Below, one piece after another: positions 1 to 4,159 of a DNA stretch of 5,047 bases. Made by a program: the position numbers and the translations under genes. The stretch is from NCBI GenBank assembly GCA_910583855.1, contig CAJTYL010000024.1, positions 1-5,047 on the forward strand, written 5' to 3'. This DNA comes from an uncultured Christensenella sp. (GTDB lineage: Bacteria > Bacillota > Clostridia > Christensenellales > Borkfalkiaceae). Each line of letters begins with the position of its first letter. The stretch's first letter is position 1. Below the pieces are notes generated by a model. That model was not told the DNA's origin. It worked only from the letters and a program-made list of their open reading frames with translations, and searched no databases.

Positions 1-53
1 TGGTGCCGGTGGTGGGGGTCGAACCCACACGGTATCACTACCACGGGATTTTG
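1..53 (-). repeat. attL: displaced 3' fragment of tRNA-Leu
   Basis: This is an exact copy of 4995-5047. Read on the minus strand it runs from anticodon CAA through the 3' anticodon stem (TCCCG), a long variable arm (GGTA/TACC), the T arm (GTGGG, loop TTCGACC, CCCAC), the acceptor 3' strand CACCGGC, and ACCA. Beyond base 53 the next bases read GCCCCT just 5' of the anticodon on the minus strand. They cannot pair with TCCCG, so the 5' half of the tRNA is missing here. This copy is therefore the recombination scar, not a working tRNA gene. Confidence 0.93.
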
Positions 54-127
54 AGGGGCATTTTCCCCACATATGCGGACACGATGGGGCGCAACGTGGT
101 TAAAAATCGAAGTCAATGAACGTAGTC

Positions 128-152
128 AAAAAGCGAGGCATAACGCCCCGCT
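128..152 (-). terminator. Intrinsic terminator of the repressor gene
   Basis: Directly after the repressor stop codon on the minus strand, AGCGGGGC pairs with GCCTCGCT (8 bp with one G-U) around the 5-nt loop GTTAT, followed by a run of five T. On the plus strand the same dyad has an A-C mismatch but is also followed by six T, so some bidirectional function is possible. The wobble pair forms only in minus-strand RNA, which fits termination of the repressor message. Confidence 0.8.
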
Positions 153-156
153 TTTT

Positions 157-441
157 TCATTTCATATCAATTTTGCCGTGATTGTTCAATGTGCCTATGT
201 TGTATTTAGCCGCCCGTGCAGTTCCGCCGCTGTCGTTTAAGCAAAGTATTTCGTTTGCGTCCAAGTCGAGAACGGCGCAAAGGTTCGCGAGTGTATCGAG
301 CGCGGGGAAAATATCGCCCTTTATGTAGTGCGAAATGGTTTGCTGTCTTATTCCGAGAATTTTTGCAAGTGCTGTTTGCGTCATACCGCAATTTTTTAGA
401 GCTTCCGCCAACTTCGATTGAATTTGCATTAAAGTAATCAT
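157..441 (-). CDS. XRE/Cro-C1 family transcriptional repressor
   Basis: This 94-aa protein has a helix-turn-helix of the Cro/C1 type at about residues 7-65. It carries the pattern MTQTALAKILGI, then RQQTISHYIKG, then PALDTLANLCAVLDLDANEIL, which is typical of small XRE repressors. The C-terminal 25 residues are not recognisable, and there is no LexA-like peptidase domain, so any induction would not be by standard RecA-stimulated self-cleavage. The gene is divergent from the rest of the element and faces three palindromic operators, the expected site for the master repressor. No Shine-Dalgarno sequence precedes ATG 441 or the in-frame ATG at 429. A TAAAAT box six bases upstream of ATG 441 suggests a leaderless message. 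Family is confident; the exact start is not. Confidence 0.88.
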   Translation of the reverse strand: MITLMQIQSKLAEALKNCGMTQTALAKILGIRQQTISHYIKGDIFPALDTLANLCAVLDLDANEILCLNDSGGTARAAKYNIGTLNNHGKIDMK

Positions 442-447
442 AAAAAT

Positions 448-453
448 ATTTTA
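448..453 (-). promoter_or_regulatory. Possible -10 box for the repressor, giving a leaderless mRNA
   Basis: On the minus strand TAAAAT (5/6 match to TATAAT) lies six bases before ATG 441. Transcription would then start at or next to the A of the start codon, which agrees with the absence of a ribosome binding site. I see no good -35 box at the matching distance. Operator O1 touches this box, so autoregulation is likely if the promoter is real. Confidence 0.35.
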
Positions 454-525
454 CACTTAATAAGCGTAATTTGGTTGACATACGCTTATCAAGCGTGATA
501 AAGTAAAAATACGCTTAATGAGCGT
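453..525. promoter_or_regulatory. Three repressor operators, 29 bp apart
   Basis: Three 15-bp imperfect palindromes lie at 453-467 (ACACTTAATAAGCGT), 482-496 (ACGCTTATCAAGCGT) and 511-525 (ACGCTTAATGAGCGT). Their starts are exactly 29 bp apart, and the half-site consensus is ACGCTT/AAGCGT. O2 lies in the spacer of the rightward TTGACA promoter, O3 just downstream of its -10, and O1 against the possible repressor -10. Binding by the neighbouring XRE repressor is inferred from position and symmetry. The arrangement resembles the triple operators of temperate phages. Confidence 0.85.
475..504 (+). promoter_or_regulatory. Rightward sigma-A-type promoter
   Basis: A perfect TTGACA -35 box lies at 475-480. 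With an 18-bp spacer the -10 is TAAAGT at 499-504 (4/6). Operator O2 fills most of the spacer, so repressor binding would exclude RNA polymerase. Transcription would start near 511 and give a leader of about 125 nt before the first gene. The -35 is clear; the -10 is weak. Confidence 0.65.
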
Positions 526-578
526 AGCTACTCTCACGCAATAAGTTAAAAACCCCGAGCCGAGGCAAGGGGAGTATA

Positions 579-620
579 TAAGGGCTTTGCATTGTGAGAG
601 GTGCAAAGCCCTTAATTTTT
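579..620 (+). terminator. Leader terminator / attenuator before the sigma-like genes
   Basis: TAAGGGCTTTGCA (579-591) pairs perfectly over 13 bp with TGCAAAGCCCTTA (602-614) around a 10-nt loop, and is followed by ATTTTT (615-620). This has the full form of an intrinsic terminator. No gene lies between the rightward promoter and this hairpin, and the ribosome binding site of the next gene starts two bases after the T run. It therefore probably stops most rightward transcripts after about 110 nt and acts as an attenuator. No antiterminator stem of similar strength is obvious. Confidence 0.75.
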
Positions 621-635
621 CGGGAGGTGCAGGGA

Positions 636-1067
636 ATGGGCAAGGCAAAGCAAGTGGAAGAGCAAAAAGACGAGTTGGGCTTCACGCTGTCGGACTATTG
701 CGATATGCAGAGGCTAAAAGAAAAAGAGGGTATCGCGGGAAATAGTCTTATAGGTGATTTTGACATCACCGCCGAGCAAGTGCGACTACTCAACGGTAAT
801 GATAGAACTTTGCGCAAGCTTGCCGCCGACTGTTTTTACTTCGCTAACTTGCGGCTACTGCGTAAAATGGCATATTCATTTTTACAGCACAATGCCCGCT
901 TGTCGGTTATCGTATGCCGTGATGATTTGTTACATCAAGTCTATGTTGATTTGTGTTGCGGCTATATCAAGCTAAAAGCAAAGCAAGAGCAGATACGCAA
1001 CGCCATTTATGATTGTTTTAGGCTTGCCGCCGTTGGCGGGTTGGGGGTGTTGGCAGATGTCGTTTGA
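636..1067 (+). CDS. Sigma-factor region-2-like protein (N-terminal half of a split sigma)
   Basis: This 143-aa protein starts at ATG 636, eight bases after a strong GGGAGG (622-627); an in-frame ATG at 594 lies inside the terminator hairpin and is unlikely. Residues about 66-125 resemble sigma-70 region 2: a helix NLRLLRKMAYSFLQ (2.1-like), DDLLHQVYVDL (like the DDLxQE of 2.2), and IRNAIYDCFRLAAVGG at the position of the 2.4 segment that recognises the -10. There is no region 4. The missing part lies in the next gene, in the +1 frame and overlapping by 11 bp. The N-terminal 60 residues are not recognisable. The sigma assignment is by motif resemblance only. It could be one subunit of a two-part sigma, or the 5' part of a gene split by frameshifting or an indel. 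Confidence 0.6.
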   Translation: MGKAKQVEEQKDELGFTLSDYCDMQRLKEKEGIAGNSLIGDFDITAEQVRLLNGNDRTLRKLAADCFYFANLRLLRKMAYSFLQHNARLSVIVCRDDLLHQVYVDLCCGYIKLKAKQEQIRNAIYDCFRLAAVGGLGVLADVV

Positions 1068-1767
1068 TAGAGTAGCAGAGTATCATAACGTATTAAATAC
1101 GGTTTCAGTAAATGCGCTGCGGCAATATAGTCACCGTAGCGGGGACAGAGAGGGCGGCGGCGTTGAGATGTTAGATTATTATGCTTGCAGTCCATCACCC
1201 GAAGAAGAATTGATTGAACGTGAAGAGAGGCGCGAGAAACGCACGGCTATAAAGCAAGCTTTAAGGGTTGCTATGCGTTACATAAATACAACGTTTAGTG
1301 AAGTTGAAGTTGCTTTTATTCGGCTTGTTGTAACTACCGAGGACACGCCCGCAAAGATAGCGCAATCATTAAATGTGGACTACTTCGAGTTAAGCAAAAC
1401 TTTATATAGGACATTTTCTATAACTTCAAAGTTTTTGGTAAAGGCTTTTTATGAGTGCGGCTATTATTGCCGAAGCGACCTTGACTTTTTGCCGAGATTG
1501 GCGGCGTATCTTGCCGCAAGCGAGCAGAACCGCCGTTGGTTGGAAGAGAACGCAGAACGACGCAAGACAAGCAAGCGCGAGTGGTACGAAAAACACGGCT
1601 ATAAGAAGATGTCAGAGGAAGAGCGGGCGGCAAAGCTAAAAGAAACAGTAGAGGCAAGGCGGGCGGCGAAGTTGGCAGCCCTTCCCCCAGAAAAGCGAGA
1701 GGCACAGCGCAAGAAGTGGGAGCGTGCCGATAAGTATTACGCAAAGAAGAAGGGGGCGGCGGTATGA
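1057..1767 (+). CDS. Sigma-factor region-4-like protein with basic tail (C-terminal half of a split sigma)
   Basis: This 236-aa protein starts at ATG 1057, nine bases after GGGGG (1043-1047). The frame is open further upstream, but no better start is seen. Residues 15-60 look like the linker between regions 2 and 4 (VSVNALRQ, VEMLDYYACSPSPEEELIEREERREKR). Residues about 64-120 resemble region 4, with an HTH around TPAKIAQSLNVDYFELSKTLYRTF. From residue 155 the protein is highly basic, with repeated W/Y-x-basic blocks (RRWLEENAERRK, REWYEKHGYKK, RKKWERADKYYAKKK), which suggests extra nucleic-acid contact. It overlaps the preceding gene by 11 bp and the next by 4 bp (ATGA), so translational coupling is expected. 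It may work with the 143-aa protein as a two-subunit sigma, as SigO/RsoA does in Bacillus subtilis; this is inference. Confidence 0.6.
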   Translation: MSFDRVAEYHNVLNTVSVNALRQYSHRSGDREGGGVEMLDYYACSPSPEEELIEREERREKRTAIKQALRVAMRYINTTFSEVEVAFIRLVVTTEDTPAKIAQSLNVDYFELSKTLYRTFSITSKFLVKAFYECGYYCRSDLDFLPRLAAYLAASEQNRRWLEENAERRKTSKREWYEKHGYKKMSEEERAAKLKETVEARRAAKLAALPPEKREAQRKKWERADKYYAKKKGAAV

Positions 1768-1982
1768 GTGCAGAGATAAGCGCGGCAACGCGCACGGAGC
1801 TTGACGGCGTTTTAAAGCTGTTGCTTGTCAATGTGCGGGAATACCGCGACAACGAGCAAAAGCGGCTTAATGACCCGACAATAGCATTTAGCGAAATGTT
1901 GTTGACGGTGGGCAAGGTTAAAGCCTTGCGCGACGTTTTGGGCATAATAGACAAGCTAACGGAGCTTTACACCGAAACTTAG
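1764..1982 (+). CDS. Hypothetical 72-aa helical protein
   Basis: I do not recognise this gene. The ATG overlaps the preceding stop (ATGA, 4 bp) and is preceded by AAGAAGGGGG, so it looks like a genuine, translationally coupled member of the operon. The protein is short and predicted mostly helical (ELDGVLKLLLVNVREYRDNEQKRL, EMLLTVGKVKALRDVLGIIDKLTELY). It has amphipathic leucine spacing and no cysteines, signal peptide or membrane segment. Its place directly after the sigma-like pair makes a partner or modulator role, such as an anti-sigma or accessory subunit, possible, but nothing in the sequence proves this. Confidence 0.6.
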   Translation: MSAEISAATRTELDGVLKLLLVNVREYRDNEQKRLNDPTIAFSEMLLTVGKVKALRDVLGIIDKLTELYTET

Positions 1983-2221
1983 CAAGACCGCGGGCGGAAA
2001 TGTACCACCTTGCGGCAAGTCGGGGTCGCCCTCTAAAAGGGTGATACTGAGTTTAGGCGCGCCCGTCTTTGGATTGAGCACCGCGCCAAATGCGGGCGCG
2101 CCTAACTCTTCTAAAATAATCGGGGTGTCGGGTCTCCCGCCCGCATTTAAATTGGCAGATTTGCCCCTTGTGGGCAATATCAGCCCGAGTACAAAATACC
2201 CAAAGAGAGGGAAACAAATAA
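1983..2221. other. Non-coding hairpin-rich region; candidate single-strand origin or structured leader
   Basis: No credible gene fills these 239 bases; open frames on both strands encode mirror-image peptides only because the DNA is palindromic. Three hairpins are seen. One at 2026-2044 has TCGCCCT/AGGGTGA with a 5-nt loop. A large one lies at 2049-2108. One at 2158-2181 has GATTTGCCC/GGGCAATATC with one bulge and a 5-nt loop. TCTAAAA occurs on both sides of the large hairpin. Folded, non-coding DNA in a rolling-circle element is the usual form of a single-strand origin. A structured leader for the 2222 gene is the alternative. No clear promoter was found here. Confidence 0.4.
2049..2108. repeat. 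Long inverted repeat (hairpin/cruciform)
   Basis: GAGTTTAGGCGCGCCCG at 2049-2065 pairs with CGGGCGCGCCTAACTC at 2093-2108, with one bulged T. The stem continues, after a 2-nt mismatch, with TTTGG/CCAAA. The loop is 13 nt (2073-2085). There is no T run on either side, so it is not a standard terminator. It is the strongest secondary structure in the gap between the sigma-like operon and the next gene. Confidence 0.8.
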
Positions 2222-2473
2222 ATGATTGTCAACCAAAAACAGCTTATAGCGCGGTTGTTCCCGCGGTATCAGACTTGCACAAAGCTGATAACTTACATAT
2301 ACAGCGTACAGCAACTTAGAGCGTCGCGGCTTGATTTCAGCGCGGCGGCTAAGGTTCTCGGGGCGGATTGGAAGACCGTCAAGCGGCTATGCGACAAGCT
2401 CGCAAAAGCCGAGGTTGTCTATTACGAGGGGGACGGGTTAAGGCTTAACCCCGACGTAATAACGGCGGACTAA
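2222..2473 (+). CDS. Small winged-helix-like DNA-binding protein
   Basis: This 83-aa protein starts at ATG 2222 after GAGAGGG (2205-2211, about ten bases away). Residues about 39-62 form a helix-turn-helix pattern (FSAAAKVLGADWKTVKRLCDKLAKA). They are followed by a short hairpin like a wing (EVVYYEGDGLRLNP). The N-terminal half (QKQLIARLFPRYQTCTKLITYIYSVQQL) looks helical. It is too short for a known replication initiator or excisionase that I can name. A role as regulator, excisionase-like directionality factor or Rep cofactor would fit its place between the regulatory operon and the origin. Family assignment is tentative. Confidence 0.6.
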   Translation: MIVNQKQLIARLFPRYQTCTKLITYIYSVQQLRASRLDFSAAAKVLGADWKTVKRLCDKLAKAEVVYYEGDGLRLNPDVITAD

Positions 2474-2475
2474 CA

Positions 2476-2495
2476 GGCGGGGCGCAAGCTCCGCC
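2476..2495 (+). other. GNRA-capped RNA hairpin after the winged-helix gene
   Basis: GGCGGGGC (2476-2483) pairs with GCTCCGCC (2488-2495) over 8 bp including one G-U, closed by a GCAA tetraloop. It begins two bases after the stop codon and has no T run. It may protect the 3' end of the message or separate it from the tRNA-like RNA that starts six bases later. Confidence 0.6.
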
Positions 2496-2501
2496 GCATA
2501 A

Positions 2502-2587
2502 CGAGGGGCGCAACGGCGCGCGCGTGGGATATCCTTCGGTTTATCTTTTCTCACGGCTTGCGGGTTCAACTCCCGCCCCCTCGACCA
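2502..2587 (+). ncRNA. tRNA-like RNA with encoded CCA
   Basis: The 86 bases fold like a tRNA without a normal anticodon arm. The acceptor CGAGGGG (2502-2508) pairs perfectly with CCCCTCG (2577-2583), followed by discriminator A and CCA. The T arm is canonical: GCGGG, loop TTCAACT, CCCGC (2560-2576). A 3-bp D-like stem CGC/GCG (2509-2520) has loop AACGGC, which contains the GG expected to meet the T loop. In place of the anticodon arm is a 33-nt stem-loop (2523-2555, 7 bp CGTGGGA/TCTCACG), then a 4-nt variable segment GCTT. There is no 7-nt anticodon loop. The T arm resembles those of both tRNAs and tmRNA, but the tmRNA TTCGAC signature is absent. It could be a functional tRNA mimic, a degenerate tRNA, or an old attachment site. 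Confidence 0.55.
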
Positions 2588-2609
2588 CCCGCAAGGGCTG
2601 CGGGTTTTT
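2587..2609 (+). terminator. Intrinsic terminator after the tRNA-like RNA
   Basis: ACCCGCA (2587-2593) pairs with TGCGGGT (2599-2605) around AGGGC, followed by TTTTT (2605-2609). The stem begins at the last A of the CCA, as expected for the 3' end of a small structured RNA. It also closes the transcription unit of the winged-helix gene and separates it from rep. Confidence 0.85.
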
Positions 2610-2630
2610 CATTCATATTTCTTCCTTATA

Positions 2631-2674
2631 ACGGACGGCGGCGGAAGTCCGTATAAACACCGCCGAAAACTTCC
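2631..2674 (+). promoter_or_regulatory. Mutually exclusive stems in the rep leader
   Basis: Three stems share bases. ACGGAC/GTCCGT pairs 2631-2636 with 2647-2652. CGGCGG/CCGCCG pairs 2639-2644 with 2660-2665. GGAAGT/ACTTCC pairs 2643-2648 with 2669-2674. They cannot all form together, so the leader could switch between folds to control rep expression. A TTATAA box at 2626-2631 is a weak candidate -10 with no good -35. No function is proven. Confidence 0.35.
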
Positions 2675-2677
2675 AAA

Positions 2678-2724
2678 GTTAAGCCCAAGGCGCGCGCAAG
2701 CGCGTTAAGGGCTTAACCTTGATA
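2678..2724 (+). other. Probable rolling-circle double-strand origin (dso)
   Basis: A perfect 9-bp inverted repeat, GTTAAGCCC (2678-2686) and GGGCTTAAC (2709-2717), encloses an inner hairpin CGCGC-GCAA-GCGCG (2691-2704). It is followed at once by CTTGATA (2718-2724). Known pC194/pUB110-family origins are nicked in TCTTG/ATA; by analogy the nick would fall between G2721 and A2722. The site lies 40 bp upstream of a Rep of the same family, which fits the usual arrangement. Sequence features are seen; the nick position is inferred. Confidence 0.75.
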
Positions 2725-2763
2725 TATTAGAAACATCTCGACACGCGAGGACAGCACAAAAAT

Positions 2764-3897
2764 ATGAACTTAACGGCGCGTTATATCGACAGCGAATATT
2801 TTGAAGAGCTACGGGCGCATACTTCCCATAATTACCAGATAGCCGACTTTTACGAGGAACGCTACGAGGCAGAGGGGGACGAGATTTACAGCAATAAAAG
2901 CCGCGCCGTGGGGGCTTGCGCTAAGTTTTGGGACGTGGAGCATTACCACGCGCAAAACGTCGGGGACATTAAGCGCGTAAATCTCTGCCGCGATAAGTTT
3001 TGCTTTAACTGTCAATCAATGTTGGCGGCTAAGCGTTACGGCAAGTTTGCGCCCATATTAGACAGCTTTAAAGCCCGTTATAAAATCGTCCACGTTATCT
3101 TTACCGTGCCAAACTGTGAACCCGAAGAGCTTAAACCCTTGCTTGATAGAATGTATCGCAAATTTCCGTTTGTGATGCGTTACTTCAAAGGCGCGGCAAA
3201 GGTGCGCGGCGTGAACTTTACAAAGTACGGTTACGGCGGCGCGGTGCGTGGAGTAGAGGTAACGTATAACACGGACACGGGACAGTATCACCCGCATTTT
3301 CATTGTATGGTGCTTTTAAGTCCTAAGATTGAATTGCGCGGCAAGTACACGAACGCTTACAGCTTTGACCACAACGACCCAAGCAAAAAGCACAAATTTA
3401 GCGATTTTGAAATACTTTTGCAAAAGGTTTGGTATTTGCTCCTTAATGATTGCAAAGTAACGGCGGAGGCAATAGAGGGGCTAAAAATAGGCTATGACGT
3501 GCAAGCGAGCGACCCGCAAGGGAATTATCACGAAGTTTTTAAATACGCTTGCAAGGGCGCATTTAAAGAGAGTGAGGGCGCGTGCATATACAAAGAGCGC
3601 GTTTTTTGGACACTCTACGGGGCATTAAAAAACCGCCGTATGATACAAGGCTACGGCGCGTTACATAACTTTAACGACTTAGACGGGGAACTATTGGAAG
3701 AGGACGCCGCGGCGGTTTACACGGCATACATTGAACGCTTGCAAAAGGTAGAAAAGCCCGTTTTTAGGGTTGAGAGCATAGAAGAGGTGTGCGAGCAGTC
3801 CAAGCGGTGCAAGTACATAAGCAAAAGCAACTTGCGGCGCGTTCTTGCAGAAGTCAAACGGCAAGAGCAAGCGGAGAGAGGGGGCGAAAATGATTGA
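2764..3897 (+). CDS. rep: Rolling-circle replication initiator (Rep_1, HUH endonuclease)
   Basis: This 377-aa protein is a pC194/pUB110-type Rep that nicks one origin strand and stays attached through tyrosine while host helicase and polymerase displace the strand. Visible motifs in order are a zinc-binding cluster C75-x4-C80-x2-C83, motif 1 VHVIFTVPN (109-117), the metal-binding HUH motif YHPHFHCMVLL (H178, H180), and motif 3 EVFKYACK with catalytic Y261 and K264. E257 lies four residues before the tyrosine. In pC194 RepA the equivalent Glu/Tyr pair (E210/Y214) is used to stop replication after one round, so single-round termination is expected here. ATG 2764 follows CGAGGA with a 12-base gap. 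The likely origin lies directly upstream. The stop overlaps the next gene by 8 bp. Confidence 0.95.
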   Translation: MNLTARYIDSEYFEELRAHTSHNYQIADFYEERYEAEGDEIYSNKSRAVGACAKFWDVEHYHAQNVGDIKRVNLCRDKFCFNCQSMLAAKRYGKFAPILDSFKARYKIVHVIFTVPNCEPEELKPLLDRMYRKFPFVMRYFKGAAKVRGVNFTKYGYGGAVRGVEVTYNTDTGQYHPHFHCMVLLSPKIELRGKYTNAYSFDHNDPSKKHKFSDFEILLQKVWYLLLNDCKVTAEAIEGLKIGYDVQASDPQGNYHEVFKYACKGAFKESEGACIYKERVFWTLYGALKNRRMIQGYGALHNFNDLDGELLEEDAAAVYTAYIERLQKVEKPVFRVESIEEVCEQSKRCKYISKSNLRRVLAEVKRQEQAERGGEND

Positions 3898-4159
3898 TTT
3901 ATTACCATTAGAGCGCAACGCGGTTTTAACCGAGATTAACAAAGAGCTTGCGCTGTCGGGCAGTGCTTTTATAATAAGCCGCGGGTTAGTGGTAGATAGG
4001 GCGGCGAGCGTGTACGAGCTTTTGACCTATATCGCCGCAAAGTTTCCCGCCGTAGACGTGCCGTTCTGCGCGGTGTTTGATAAGATTTGCGACTTCGTGC
4101 AAGGTTTCGTGGAGCATTTCGACAAGTTAAGGGCAGAGGGGCGCGGCAACAATGTATAA
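3890..4159 (+). CDS. Hypothetical 89-aa protein between rep and int
   Basis: I do not recognise this gene. ATG 3890 is preferred because it follows a GAGAGAGGGGG purine run; the frame is open to an ATG at 3845, but that would lie deep inside rep. It overlaps rep and the integrase gene by 8 bp each, so the three are probably translated together. The protein is acidic to neutral and mostly helical, with two hydrophobic stretches (ALSGSAFIISRGLVV and YELLTYIAAKFPAVDVPFCAVF) and two cysteines. There is no clear DNA-binding motif or signal peptide. Its place suggests a role with Rep or integrase, perhaps as a directionality or copy-number factor, but this is only context. Confidence 0.65.
   Translation: MIDLLPLERNAVLTEINKELALSGSAFIISRGLVVDRAASVYELLTYIAAKFPAVDVPFCAVFDKICDFVQGFVEHFDKLRAEGRGNNV

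Noticed and set aside
81..96. ACGATGGGGCGCAACG near attL resembles ACGAGGGGCGCAACG at 2501-2515, the start of the tRNA-like RNA
   Set aside because: The 11-bp exact core is expected by chance a few times in 5 kb, and the match does not extend further; there is no support for a functional repeat.
54..127. Short GGGG/CCCC dyad and possible integrase arm sites next to attL
   Set aside because: The dyad is only 4 bp, and no repeated arm-type motif is shared with the right end; the integrase also lacks a visible arm-binding domain.
541..578. CCCC/GGGG pairing at 552-572 as an antiterminator
   Set aside because: Only four end pairs form, with an unstable interior, and it does not share bases with the terminator stem, so it cannot compete with it as drawn.
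1418..1954. 178-aa frame on the minus strand
   Set aside because: It is antisense to two well-supported genes, rich in serine, leucine and proline as expected for a shadow frame, and shows no recognisable domain.
2041..2319. 92-aa frame on the plus strand and its mirror at 1956-2177 on the minus strand
   Set aside because: Both are open because of the palindromic DNA, have no good ribosome binding site, and the plus frame overlaps the better-supported gene at 2222.
2502..2587. Ordinary tRNA or tmRNA gene
   Set aside because: No 7-nt anticodon loop can be formed, the D stem is only 3 bp, bases 8-9 are missing, and the TTCGAC signature and tag reading frame of tmRNA are absent. Kept only as a tRNA-like RNA.
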